A DNA stretch of 64,000 nucleotides, taken from positions 297,037 to 361,036 of the forward strand of contig JABARP010000010.1 of NCBI GenBank assembly GCA_019186825.1. The letters run 5' to 3'. Below, piece by piece: positions 26,862-36,005 of the stretch (its first letter is position 1; each line of letters opens with the position of its first letter). This DNA is from Pyrinomonadaceae bacterium (GTDB lineage Bacteria; Acidobacteriota; Blastocatellia; Pyrinomonadales; Pyrinomonadaceae). The position numbers were made by a program, and so were the translations under genes. Below the pieces are notes generated by a model that was not told where the DNA came from, did not search any database, and saw nothing but the letters and a program-made list of their open reading frames with translations.

Positions 26862-28706
26862 ATGTCAGCAAAACTCGGAGAAATTCTTGTCCGCGAAAAT
26901 CTCATCACTCCGCAGCAATTGCGGGATGCGCTTGAGTATCAGCGGAATAACGGAGGCAGGCTCGGTTCCAACCTTGTCAAGCTGGGCGTGGTCTCCGATG
27001 ACGTCATCACGGCGGTCCTCTCGCGCCAATACGGTGTGCCGTCGATCAACCTTGAGCTCTTCCAGATCGAGCCCGAGGTGATCAAACTCATCTCGCACGA
27101 AGTTGCCCTCAAATACTCTGTCCTTCCTGTTTCAAAGGTCGGTGCAAGCCTCACGCTCGCCATGGCCGATCCGACGAACGTTTTTGCGATGGACGACATT
27201 AAGTTCATGACCGGATTTAATGTCGAGCCTGTGATCTCGGCCGAGTCGTCGATCCAGCATGCCATCGGTAAGTACTACACCGGCTCGTCGGAGATCGATA
27301 TCTTCGATGCCGCCTTCGCGGAAGAAGCTGAGGTCGCCTTTAACGGCAACGGGCACCACGCCCATACGAACGGACACGCGAAGGCCGGTTCCACTGCTGC
27401 GGAAGGCCTGCAGGACGGCGACCTGGACGTCTCGCTTGATAGGTTCCAGTTCGATTCGTCCGACCACGAGAATTTTGAGGTCGTCGAGGAGAATGACGAG
27501 ATCGACCTTGCCGCTCTTGCCCGCGCGAGCGAGGACGCTCCGGTCGTTCGGCTGGTGAATGTTCTCTTGGTGGACAGCCTCCGCCGGGGTGCATCCGATA
27601 TTCACGTTGAGCCGTACGAAAAAGATTTCCGCATCAGGTTCCGCATAGACGGCGTGCTCTACGACGTGATGCATCCTCCGATGAAGATCCGCGACCCGCT
27701 CATTTCGCGTCTCAAGATCATGTCGAAGCTCGACATTTCCGAGAAGCGATTGCCGCAGGACGGACGCATCAAGATCAAGGTCAAGATCGACAATCGATCG
27801 CGCGAACTCGACTTCCGCGTTTCGACGCTTCCGACGCTGTTCGGTGAAAAGGTCGTGCTTCGTCTCCTCGACAAAGAGAAGCTGATGCTTGATATGACCA
27901 AGCTCGGTTTCGAGGTCGAGAGTCTCGAGAAATTCCAGCGTGCGATCTCTAATCCGTACGGAATGGTGCTCGTAACGGGCCCGACGGGTTCGGGTAAGAC
28001 GAACACGCTCTACTCGGCGCTTCAATCGTTGAATACGCCGGAGACCAACATTATGACGGCCGAAGACCCGGTCGAATTCAACCTTCAGGGCATCAATCAG
28101 GTGCAGATGAAGGAACAGATCGGCCTGAACTTCGCCGCAGCCCTCAGATCTTTCCTGCGTCAGGACCCGAACATCGTGCTCGTTGGTGAGATCCGAGACT
28201 TTGAAACGGCTGAGATCGCGATCAAGGCCGCTCTCACCGGCCACCTTGTTCTATCTACGCTGCACACGAACGACGCGCCTTCAACGGTATCGCGTCTCGT
28301 GAACATGGGTATCGAGCCGTTCCTTGTGGCGACGTCGGTCAACATCATCCAGGCTCAGAGACTTATCCGCCGCATCTGCAAAGAGTGCAAAGAGGAAGTG
28401 CATATGCCGAGCGAAGGCCTGGTGGAGATCGGGTTCAAGCCCGAGGAAGTTGGCGATGTCAGGCTATACAAAGGCCGCGGCTGCCAGGCATGCAACAACA
28501 CGGGTTATAAAGGCCGAGTCGGCCTGTATGAAGTTATGGAGATCACGGATGAACTCCGCGAACTCATTATCATCGGCGCAAGCGCGATGGAATTACGGAG
28601 AAAGGCGATAGAGCTCGGAATGATCACCCTGCGTGAATCGGGCTTATGCAAGATACGTGACGGGATCACGACGATCGAGGAGGTCATCAAGGAGACCGTT
28701 CTATAG
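26862..28706 (+). CDS. pilB: Type IV pilus assembly ATPase
   Basis: 614 residues, GspE/PulE family. The N-terminal MshEN/GspE_N domain (GEILVRENLITPQQLRDALE to FQIEPEVIKLI) is followed by an acidic linker near 180-225. The ATPase core has the Walker A loop GPTGSGKT at 373-380, an Asp-box (TAEDPVEFN), Walker B (NIVLVGEIRDFETAE) and the His box (LVLSTLHTNDA). A tetra-Cys zinc site follows (CKECKE and CQACNN). It powers pilus extension from the cytoplasmic face. First gene of the operon with pilT and pilC. Confidence 0.95.
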   Translation: MSAKLGEILVRENLITPQQLRDALEYQRNNGGRLGSNLVKLGVVSDDVITAVLSRQYGVPSINLELFQIEPEVIKLISHEVALKYSVLPVSKVGASLTLAMADPTNVFAMDDIKFMTGFNVEPVISAESSIQHAIGKYYTGSSEIDIFDAAFAEEAEVAFNGNGHHAHTNGHAKAGSTAAEGLQDGDLDVSLDRFQFDSSDHENFEVVEENDEIDLAALARASEDAPVVRLVNVLLVDSLRRGASDIHVEPYEKDFRIRFRIDGVLYDVMHPPMKIRDPLISRLKIMSKLDISEKRLPQDGRIKIKVKIDNRSRELDFRVSTLPTLFGEKVVLRLLDKEKLMLDMTKLGFEVESLEKFQRAISNPYGMVLVTGPTGSGKTNTLYSALQSLNTPETNIMTAEDPVEFNLQGINQVQMKEQIGLNFAAALRSFLRQDPNIVLVGEIRDFETAEIAIKAALTGHLVLSTLHTNDAPSTVSRLVNMGIEPFLVATSVNIIQAQRLIRRICKECKEEVHMPSEGLVEIGFKPEEVGDVRLYKGRGCQACNNTGYKGRVGLYEVMEITDELRELIIIGASAMELRRKAIELGMITLRESGLCKIRDGITTIEEVIKETVL

Positions 28707-28724
28707 GACTTCGGAGGCAAGTTT

Positions 28725-29516
28725 ATGTTAGTTAGGATAATGGCATTATGTGTGGCACTGCTGGTTGGCATCGGCATCATTGTGCCGCTCGGTACCAACG
28801 ATGCTGACGCGGCATCAAGACGCGCCCGCAAGCAGCGCAAACACCGCAAGCACTATAAGAAATATTCGAAACGCTGGTGGCGTCAATACCGTGCGCGTCA
28901 GCGTCGTGCCCGTCGCCATCGCGCGCAGGTGAGAAGGCTCCGCCTTCGTCAAATACGGCTCGCAAAGGCCCGTCGTGCACGCGCGGCGAATCGCCACCGC
29001 GTTGCGTCAATATCTCGCGTAAAGAGAGTGAAACCCGCATCGTCTGCAACGCCGCAAACTTGGGCCGAGACGCAGGCAAGCTCGAACGAACTGCGTTTTC
29101 GCGTCGATGATTCGCGTGGCTCGCAGGTCGGGTCGGCATCGATCTCGGTCGTTGGCCCGGCATCAGGTGAGGACCGCACTATCGGATCGCACAAGATGAT
29201 CGCCGGTGTGGCAACAACGGCACTCCGCCGCGACGTTATCAACCGAATGATCCAGGAAAATGGCTGGGTCGTTAACGATTATCAAAAGGAGATCAACGGA
29301 CGCCTCGTTTACGTTGTCGTTGCACAATCTCAGGCACGCAATGGCCAGCTTCAGTCGCGAATGTTCTACTTCACGGCTGTTGACGGCAAGATCTACAACG
29401 TTGCGACGAATTCTTCTGCCGATCAGGCCGATCGCCTCGCCGAAGAATCCGAAAAGGTACTCGGATCGCTGCAGAGCCGCGTGCGTTCTACACAGCGCGC
29501 TTCTGTCCGCGAATAA
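28725..29516 (+). CDS. Arginine-rich exported protein between pilB and pilT
   Basis: 263 residues: a hydrophobic signal or anchor (LVRIMALCVALLVGIGIIVP), then about 60 residues dominated by Arg, Lys and His (for example RARKQRKHRKHYKKY, RARQRRARRHRAQVRRL). A folded-looking C-terminal part follows (ELRFRVDDSRGSQVGS to YVVVAQSQARNGQL), ending RVRSTQRASVRE. No known family recognised. It starts 18 nt after pilB and ends 40 nt before pilT, so it is part of the pilus operon. The basic belt would suit binding of DNA, lipid head groups or acidic pili in the periplasm. That role is inference. Confidence 0.72.
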   Translation: MLVRIMALCVALLVGIGIIVPLGTNDADAASRRARKQRKHRKHYKKYSKRWWRQYRARQRRARRHRAQVRRLRLRQIRLAKARRARAANRHRVASISRVKRVKPASSATPQTWAETQASSNELRFRVDDSRGSQVGSASISVVGPASGEDRTIGSHKMIAGVATTALRRDVINRMIQENGWVVNDYQKEINGRLVYVVVAQSQARNGQLQSRMFYFTAVDGKIYNVATNSSADQADRLAEESEKVLGSLQSRVRSTQRASVRE

Positions 29517-29556
29517 TCGTACGCAACAACTCTTAATCACTGGAACTATCTGATCT

Positions 29557-30759
29557 ATGAGCTACGAACCGGTAAATGAATCGACCGTCACGCTGCCCGA
29601 ACTCCTCAAAAGGATGACGGACGCCGGCGGTTCCGACCTGCACCTATCTACCAACTCGCCTCCACAGGTGCGTGTCCACGGCCATCTGTCGCCGCTCCCG
29701 GGCTTTCCGGCCCTAACACCGGCCGACACCAAACGGCTTGCGTACTCAGTGCTCACTGACGCGCAAAAGCATCGGTTCGAAGAAAACCTCGAACTCGATT
29801 TCTCGTTCGGTCTAAAAGGGATGTCGCGATTTCGTGCGAATCTTTTTAACCAGAAGGGAGCTGTTGGTGCCGTTTTTCGTGCAATTCCTTACGAGATCAA
29901 ATCGTTCGAAGCTCTTGGACTTCCGCAGGTGGTTCAGGATCTTTGCAAAAAACCACGCGGCCTTGTGCTTGTAACGGGCCCGACCGGATCCGGTAAATCG
30001 ACCACGCTTGCCTCCATGGTCGATAAAATAAATATTGATCGCCACGATCACATATTGACGATCGAGGATCCGATCGAGTTCCTGCACAATCACAAGAACT
30101 GCGTCGTCAATCAACGCGAGGTCGCCTCCGACACGCATTCGTTTGGTGCCGCCCTCAGAACGGCACTTCGTCAGGATCCTGACATCGTGCTCGTCGGCGA
30201 AATGCGAGACCTTGAGACGATCGAGATGGCCTTGCGTATCGCTGAAACGGGTCACCTTACCTTCGCAACGCTCCACACGAACTCGGCATACTCGACGATC
30301 AACCGTATCATCGACGTATTCCCGTCCGAGCAGCAGGCTCAGGTCCGCACACAGCTTTCGCTTGTCCTCGAAGGCATTCTTTGCCAATCGCTGCTGCCAA
30401 AAGCAAGCGGTGATGGGCGAGCGATGGCCCTCGAGATCCTTGTCCCGAATTCCGCTATCCGTAACCTTATCCGCGAGGATAAGATCCATCAAATTTACTC
30501 GATGATGCAGACCGGCCAGGATAAGTTCGGTATGCAGACCTTCAACCAGGCTCTTGCTACGCTCGTTCATAAACGGACGATCACGCTAGAGGTCGCGATG
30601 CAGCGTTCATCGAATCCCGATGAACTCAAGGAGCTGATCCAGCGCGGTTCCGGACTTAACGAATCCTACGGCGGCGTCGGAAGACCTGCCGCTCCTCCCG
30701 CCGGCGGCAGCCCGTACGCACAAGGCCGGCCAATTGGTCAGCGTCCGCCTGTTAGATAG
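29557..30759 (+). CDS. pilT: Twitching motility (pilus retraction) ATPase
   Basis: 400 residues. Walker A GPTGSGKS is at 141-148, the Asp box TIEDPIEFLH follows, then Walker B DIVLVGEMRDLETIE and the His box FATLHTNSAYSTINR. The motif AIRNLIREDKIHQIYSMMQT is the C-terminal hallmark of PilT retraction motors. The tail beyond residue 370 is Gly/Pro-rich (GVGRPAAPPAGGSPY), longer than in typical PilT. It disassembles pili to power twitching. In the same operon as pilB and pilC. Confidence 0.95.
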   Translation: MSYEPVNESTVTLPELLKRMTDAGGSDLHLSTNSPPQVRVHGHLSPLPGFPALTPADTKRLAYSVLTDAQKHRFEENLELDFSFGLKGMSRFRANLFNQKGAVGAVFRAIPYEIKSFEALGLPQVVQDLCKKPRGLVLVTGPTGSGKSTTLASMVDKINIDRHDHILTIEDPIEFLHNHKNCVVNQREVASDTHSFGAALRTALRQDPDIVLVGEMRDLETIEMALRIAETGHLTFATLHTNSAYSTINRIIDVFPSEQQAQVRTQLSLVLEGILCQSLLPKASGDGRAMALEILVPNSAIRNLIREDKIHQIYSMMQTGQDKFGMQTFNQALATLVHKRTITLEVAMQRSSNPDELKELIQRGSGLNESYGGVGRPAAPPAGGSPYAQGRPIGQRPPVR

Positions 30760-30798
30760 ACCTTTTCACAAGAAACTCATCTGGAGTGACCACTCAAA

Positions 30799-32031
30799 AT
30801 GCCTACTTACGCTTTTAAGGGAAGAAACCGATTGAACGAACTCGTTTCGGGCGAGCGCGAAGCCGCAACGCAGGATGAACTCCGTGCCTTGCTCCGACGC
30901 GAGCAGATCATAATGACTCAGGCCTCTGAAAAAGGCCGCGAGATCTCGATCCCCAAGCTTGGACGCCGCAAAAAGGTCAAGGCGAAAGAACTAGCCGTTT
31001 TCACGCGGCAATTCTCCGTTATGATCGATGCCGGTCTGCCGCTCGTTCAGTGTCTCGACATTCTCGCCGAACAGCAGCAGAATCCGTTCTTTAAGGACGT
31101 TTTGCGTCAGGTTCGCACCAACGTCGAAGAAGGTTCGACACTCTTTCAGGCGCTCGAACGGCACCCGAAGGTCTTTGACAGCCTGTACACGCACATGGTC
31201 GAAGCCGGCGAGACGGGCGGTGTGCTCGACCTGATCTTGCAGCGTCTTGCGACCCTTATCGAAAAGGTCGTAAAACTCAAACGAAGCATCGTGTCGGCAT
31301 CGATCTATCCGGCAGCGGTCATTCTCGTCGCTATCGGCGCGATCGCGGTCATCATGGTCGTCGTCATTCCGCAGTTCCAGCAGATCTTCCTCGGACTCTT
31401 AGGCCCTGGTGAAGCCCTGCCGTTGCCGACGCGGATCGTGATGGGGATAAGTAATTTCGTCGCCGGTTGGGGCGGCCTCGCGGTCCTGGCCATTTCCATA
31501 GGCGCGGCTGTTGGTATCGGCTATTGGTACAAGACGCCGAACGGACGTTGGCAGATCGACAAGTTTCTTCTCAGACTGCCGGTCTTTGGCAGCATCTTAA
31601 GAAAGATCGCGGTCGCACGCTTCTCTCGGATCCTATCGACATTGCTCTCGTCAGGCGTCCCGATCCTGCAATCACTTGATATCACAGCCAAGACGGCGGG
31701 CAACGTCATCGTCGAGGACGCGATCCTCAAGGTTCGCGCCGGTGTTGAACGCGGTGAGAACTTTGTCGATCCGCTGAAGGCGACGGAGGTCTTCCCGCAT
31801 ATGGTCGGCCAGATGGTCGGTGTCGGTGAGCAAACCGGTGCACTTGACGCGATGTTGGGCAAGATCGCCGATTTCTATGAGGAAGAGGTCGATACGGCAA
31901 TTGCCGACCTTCTCGCAATGATCGAGCCGGTCCTTATCGCCTTCCTCGGTGTCACGATCGGTTCCATCGTTATCTCGATGTACTTACCGCTCTTTACCCT
32001 TATCGGAAAACTCTCGAATCAGGGCAAATAA
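30799..32031 (+). CDS. pilC: Type IV pilus inner-membrane platform protein
   Basis: 410 residues with the two T2SSF repeats of the GspF/PilC family, each followed by hydrophobic helices (VILVAIGAIAVIMVVVIPQF; VLIAFLGVTIGSIVISMYLP). The conserved AVFTRQFSVMIDAGLPLVQCL and MVEAGETGGVLDLILQRLA are present, and the second domain has MVGVGEQTGALDAMLGKIADFYEEEVD. It is the membrane platform on which PilB and PilT act. Its stop is followed by a terminator, so the operon ends here. Confidence 0.95.
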   Translation: MPTYAFKGRNRLNELVSGEREAATQDELRALLRREQIIMTQASEKGREISIPKLGRRKKVKAKELAVFTRQFSVMIDAGLPLVQCLDILAEQQQNPFFKDVLRQVRTNVEEGSTLFQALERHPKVFDSLYTHMVEAGETGGVLDLILQRLATLIEKVVKLKRSIVSASIYPAAVILVAIGAIAVIMVVVIPQFQQIFLGLLGPGEALPLPTRIVMGISNFVAGWGGLAVLAISIGAAVGIGYWYKTPNGRWQIDKFLLRLPVFGSILRKIAVARFSRILSTLLSSGVPILQSLDITAKTAGNVIVEDAILKVRAGVERGENFVDPLKATEVFPHMVGQMVGVGEQTGALDAMLGKIADFYEEEVDTAIADLLAMIEPVLIAFLGVTIGSIVISMYLPLFTLIGKLSNQGK

Positions 32032-32054
32032 GAGCTTCAACATAAGCCGGAATT

Positions 32055-32093
32055 GGCCGTCCTTGCTCGCAAAAGAGCACTGGGCGGCCTTTT
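32055..32093 (+). terminator. Terminator at the end of the pilus operon
   Basis: GGCCGTCC (32055-32062) pairs with GGGCGGCC (32082-32089), one G-T pair included, with a GCTC/GAGC inner stem around GCAAAA. TTTTC follows. It lies between pilC and dxs. Confidence 0.75.
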
Positions 32094-32167
32094 CGGCTAG
32101 TGAATTTCAACTTGCCATTCGTGGCTCTAAATGCGAAATTTAGAAGGTTAGCGCTTGTTTGTTTTTC

Positions 32168-34096
32168 ATGGGTTTTTTAGATGAAATAAATTCGCCCGCC
32201 GACCTGCGGCAATACAAGATCGAGGATCTGCAGGCGATCGCGGACGAGACACGACAGTACATTATCGATACCTGTTCGCGTATCGGCGGACACACGGGAG
32301 CCAGTCTCGGCGCGGTCGAGCTTGCGGTCGCGATGCACTATGTGTTTGATACGCCGCGGGATCGCCTTGTTTGGGACGTCGGGCATCAGGCGTACGCGCA
32401 CAAGATCCTTACGGGCCGCCGCGAGGCCCTGAAACAGATCAAGCAGCCGGGCGGCATCTCGGGATTCTTACGTCGCGACGAATCGGAATACGACACGTTC
32501 GGTGCTGGCCACGCCTCGACATCGCTCTCGGCGGCGCTTGGAATGGCGGCTGCCCGCGATATTAAGAAAGAAGATTTTCACGTCTGTGCCTTGATCGGCG
32601 ATTCCTCACTTGCCGGCGGTATGGCGATGGAGGCAGTCAACCAGGCCGGCCACTTAAAGTCGCGTCTGATCGTTATCTTGAACGACAACGAGATGTCGAT
32701 CGCTCCGGCCGTCGGTGCCCTGAGCCGATATCTCAACCGCATTAAAGAAGCTCAGAGCTATCACGATTGGAAGGAAGGCATCGGCGACGCCCTTCAAAGC
32801 GTGCCGGGGATCGGCGATAGACTTCGTGCCGCCGCCAAATCGGTCAAAGATGCGATCGCAGCGGCAGTGCTGCCTGGTGCTCTTGTCAACGAGCTTGGTT
32901 TCAAATACATCGGTTATGTTGACGGCCACAACGTCCCGATGCTCGTTCGCGCTCTCGAAGAAGCAAAGACCGTTACGGATGGCCCCGTGATCGTCCACGC
33001 GATCACGCAGAAGGGAAAGGGCTTTCCGAATCCTGAGAAGAATTACTACGCGTATCACGCGACCGGTCCGTACGACCCGAAAACCGGCCTTCCGTATAAA
33101 TCCACGAAGGTTGCACCGCCGACCTACACGCAAGTTTTCGGCGAGACGATGTGCGAGCTGATGGAGCGTGACGAAAGGATCGTCGGCCTCACCGCGGCGA
33201 TGCCGGACGGCACGGGAATAGACAAAGTTCTTGAGAAGTTCCCCGAGCGTTCATTCGACGTTGGCATTGCAGAGCAGCACGCCGTAACATTCTGCGCGGG
33301 AATGGCGTGCGAGGGCCTCAAGCCTGTCGCGGCCATCTATTCAACGTTTCTGCAGCGCGGCTTTGACCAGGTCATTCACGACGTCTGCCTTCAGGATCTT
33401 GACGTAACGTTCGCAATGGACCGTGCAGGGATCGTCGGAGCCGACGGCCCTACGCATCACGGCCTGCTTGATATCACATATCTCCGCGGCTATCCGAATA
33501 TCGTGCTGATGGCTCCGAAAGATGAGGCCGAGCTGCGTGATATGCTTCTGACCGCTATCGAACATCCGGGCCCTGCGGCGCTTCGTTATCCGCGTGGAAA
33601 TGGCGTCGGCGTTGATATTTCAGCGGAACCAAAGAAGCTTGAGATCGGCCGCGGTGAGGTCTTACGCGAAGGTGCTGACGCCTCGATCATTGCGTACGGC
33701 TCGATGGTTTATCCTTCGCTGGCTGCAGCGGACATTTTGGCGGCTCGCGGCATCAAAGTTCAGGTCATCAACGCGCGCTTCGTAAAGCCGCTCGATGCGG
33801 ACCTTATCCTGAAGGCGGCGGCAGATCACGAAGCGATCATCACCGTCGAGGAAGGTTATCTGGCGGGCGGATTCGGCTCGGCCGTTGTCGAGTTGCTTGA
33901 AGAGAACGGTCTATTGGATGCCGTCAAGGTCGCAAGGCTTGGCGTCCCGGACGAGATCGTCACGCACGGCGATCAAAAGGTTTTGCTCGGCCAATACGGC
34001 CTTGATGCCGAAGGCATCGCGGCAAAGGTCGATGCGACGCTCGCTGCGTTGCGAAAACCTTCTGCGTCGGAAAACCGTATTCGAGCTGTAAAATAG
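32168..34096 (+). CDS. dxs: 1-deoxy-D-xylulose-5-phosphate synthase
   Basis: About 642 residues. It condenses pyruvate and glyceraldehyde-3-phosphate with thiamine diphosphate, the first step of the MEP isoprenoid pathway. Seen are DVGHQAYAHKILTGR, the TPP-binding GDSSLAGGMAMEA to NDNEMSIAP, GIAEQHAVTFCAGMACEGL (catalytic Glu) and DRAGIVGADGPTHHG. The C-terminal transketolase domain is complete. The frame opens at a TTG (32159), but the ATG at 32168 gives the usual MGFLDEINSPADL start. Confidence 0.97.
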   Translation: MGFLDEINSPADLRQYKIEDLQAIADETRQYIIDTCSRIGGHTGASLGAVELAVAMHYVFDTPRDRLVWDVGHQAYAHKILTGRREALKQIKQPGGISGFLRRDESEYDTFGAGHASTSLSAALGMAAARDIKKEDFHVCALIGDSSLAGGMAMEAVNQAGHLKSRLIVILNDNEMSIAPAVGALSRYLNRIKEAQSYHDWKEGIGDALQSVPGIGDRLRAAAKSVKDAIAAAVLPGALVNELGFKYIGYVDGHNVPMLVRALEEAKTVTDGPVIVHAITQKGKGFPNPEKNYYAYHATGPYDPKTGLPYKSTKVAPPTYTQVFGETMCELMERDERIVGLTAAMPDGTGIDKVLEKFPERSFDVGIAEQHAVTFCAGMACEGLKPVAAIYSTFLQRGFDQVIHDVCLQDLDVTFAMDRAGIVGADGPTHHGLLDITYLRGYPNIVLMAPKDEAELRDMLLTAIEHPGPAALRYPRGNGVGVDISAEPKKLEIGRGEVLREGADASIIAYGSMVYPSLAAADILAARGIKVQVINARFVKPLDADLILKAAADHEAIITVEEGYLAGGFGSAVVELLEENGLLDAVKVARLGVPDEIVTHGDQKVLLGQYGLDAEGIAAKVDATLAALRKPSASENRIRAVK

Positions 34097-34118
34097 TCAT
34101 TTTTTGAACTGATAAACA

Positions 34119-34913
34119 ATGAGAACAAATAGATCCAGAATCGGCCTTCCATTGGCCTTGATCGCAATCTTGATAACTTCGCTTCTTGCAGCTTCGTGCT
34201 CAAATACGGCGAGTAATTCGACAGCAAAGAAAACGCCGACCCCGGCGAAAACACCGGGAATCCCGGCGGAAGCACCTCCGGGAGCAACGCCTCCGAATGC
34301 TGCCGGTTCGCCGACCGCAGCCGTTACGATCGAGGAGTTTGCCGATTTTCAATGTCCGACCTGCGCTCTTACCTACCCGATAATGGAAGAGATCAAGAAC
34401 GCATACGGCAGCCGCATCTACTTCGTTTATCGGAACTTCCCGCTGAAGATCCCTGCTCACGACAAGACATACGAGGCGTCCGTTGCTGCCGAGGCTGCTG
34501 GCATGCAGGGTAAATTCTTTGAGATGGCCCGCGAACTCTATGCGAACCAGAAGGAATGGTCGGCAAATCCGAGCTACAAGAACCTCTGGAAAGGTTACGC
34601 CGAAAAGATCGGTCTTAATATCGATCAGTGGCAGAATGATGCGGCCGGCCTTCCGGCAAAGCAGCGTGTCGATCTCGATCTGAAACGCGGCGACGCTATC
34701 GGCATCAATTCGACCCCGACGGTGTTTCTGAACAACGTTGCCGTTCCGCCGAGCAAAGTAACGGTTTCGGGTCTGAAAGAGCTGATCGATGCCGAGCTTG
34801 CTAAAGCAAAGCCCGCTGCGGCACCGGCTTCGAATGCTGCTCCGGAAGCGAACTCCGCCGCTAATTCAAACGCATCCGATGCTAAAAAACCGGCATCGGA
34901 AGTAAACAAGTGA
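34119..34913 (+). CDS. DsbA-like thiol oxidoreductase lipoprotein
   Basis: 264 residues. The N-terminal signal ends in a lipobox (LLAASC, Cys27), then a Thr/Pro/Ala linker. The thioredoxin fold has EEFADFQCPTCALTYP with C79-P-T-C82 as the redox pair. The cis-Pro loop is in GINSTPTVFLNN. The C-terminus is Ala/Asn-rich (about 235-264). It should form or shuffle disulfides in the periplasm. It overlaps the VKOR gene by 4 nt, pointing to a working pair. Confidence 0.9.
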   Translation: MRTNRSRIGLPLALIAILITSLLAASCSNTASNSTAKKTPTPAKTPGIPAEAPPGATPPNAAGSPTAAVTIEEFADFQCPTCALTYPIMEEIKNAYGSRIYFVYRNFPLKIPAHDKTYEASVAAEAAGMQGKFFEMARELYANQKEWSANPSYKNLWKGYAEKIGLNIDQWQNDAAGLPAKQRVDLDLKRGDAIGINSTPTVFLNNVAVPPSKVTVSGLKELIDAELAKAKPAAAPASNAAPEANSAANSNASDAKKPASEVNK

Positions 34914-35365
34914 CACGTTTCGTACCGAAAAGATGGCTCGCGGCCGCGGCGATCATCGTCGCGATCGCGGGCCTTTTTGATTCTGTCTATCTGACGATCC
35001 ATCATTATACGGCCGAGCCCGTCCCTTGCAGCATCACGGAAGGCTGCGAGATGGTCCTCACGAGCGCGTATGCCGAGGTCGCGGGCCTTCCGCTTGCGAT
35101 ATTCGGTGCAGCAGCTTATCTTTTCGCATTGACCTTTGCGTCGATGGCGCTTTTTGGGCGAGGCGGAATGTGGCTGCTCTATGGCCTTCTTGCGACGATG
35201 ATGGCTCTTTTCTCGGGCTGGCTTATTTACGTTCAAGCCGCTTTGATCGGTGCATTTTGCCAATTTTGCCTGCTTTCGGCTCTCTCAAGCTCCCTGTTGT
35301 TCGTGATTTTTGTTGTTTCTCTCATTGCGAAACCGTTGCCGCCTCCCGAACGAATAGAAGATTGA
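34910..35365 (+). CDS. Vitamin K epoxide reductase-like (VKOR) membrane protein
   Basis: 151 residues with four hydrophobic helices. The outer loop Cys pair is in PCSITEGCEMV and the inner active-site CxxC in GAFCQFCLLSAL, as in bacterial VKORs. These reoxidise DsbA using quinone, replacing DsbB. The 4-nt overlap with the DsbA-like gene supports this partnership. The small size matches the core domain without a fused thioredoxin. Confidence 0.92.
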   Translation: MTRFVPKRWLAAAAIIVAIAGLFDSVYLTIHHYTAEPVPCSITEGCEMVLTSAYAEVAGLPLAIFGAAAYLFALTFASMALFGRGGMWLLYGLLATMMALFSGWLIYVQAALIGAFCQFCLLSALSSSLLFVIFVVSLIAKPLPPPERIED

Positions 35366-35438
35366 CACCCTTTTTCGGCCGTATGGGTGTTAGAGACTGC
35401 TTTGCCCGTTTTGAGCGTGGCTTGTAGAGAAGACAAGA

Positions 35439-36005
35439 TTGCCTGAATCTATCCTAAAACGCATCGCTGAGGGCGACAGGAACGCGGTCGAGGATTGTCT
35501 CAATTCCTACGGCGGGCTTGTGTATTCGATCGCAAGGAAGCTCTTGGCGAACGACGCCGATGCTGAAGATGCGGTTCAGGAGGCATTTATCGACGTTTGG
35601 AAGAATGCAGGCCGGTACGATCCAGCGGTTGCCTCCGAGGCAACGTTCATCGCGATGATAACGAGACGCCGCGTGATCGATAAGATCAGGCACTCGGGCC
35701 GCCGCATCTCGACCGACCCGATAGAGGAGATCGTTCAGGAGCCGGGCGACAAGGGCCACAAACGCATCGAGCTCAGCGTCGAGGCTAACGAGGCGGCTGA
35801 GGCAATGAAAACCTTGCGGCCGGAACAACAGACGGTCCTTCGGCTTTCTATCGTGGACGGAATGTCGCATCAGGAGATCGCCGATGCGACGGGCATCCCG
35901 CTTGGGACCGTAAAGACGCACGCGCGCCGCGGACTACTGCGTGTGCGCGAGGCGTTGGGGCTTGGCGGCATCATCGATTTCGGGAATAAGGAGGCAGCGA
36001 TATGA
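35439..36005 (+). CDS. ECF sigma factor (SigK-like)
   Basis: 188 residues. Region 2 has NDADAEDAVQEAFIDVWKNA, and region 4 has EQQTVLRLSIVDGMSHQEIADATGIPLGTVKTHARRGLLRVREAL, an SigK/RpoE-like helix-turn-helix. The start used here is a TTG (MPESILKRIAEGDRN); no better ATG lies nearby. It overlaps the anti-sigma gene by 4 nt, so the two are co-expressed. It probably controls an envelope-stress or redox regulon, perhaps including the neighbouring thiol genes, but that is inference. Confidence 0.9.
   Translation: MPESILKRIAEGDRNAVEDCLNSYGGLVYSIARKLLANDADAEDAVQEAFIDVWKNAGRYDPAVASEATFIAMITRRRVIDKIRHSGRRISTDPIEEIVQEPGDKGHKRIELSVEANEAAEAMKTLRPEQQTVLRLSIVDGMSHQEIADATGIPLGTVKTHARRGLLRVREALGLGGIIDFGNKEAAI

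Noticed and set aside
27132-28244. A 370-codon minus-strand frame within pilB
   Set aside because: Antisense to a gene with all ATPase motifs; no domain or start signal.
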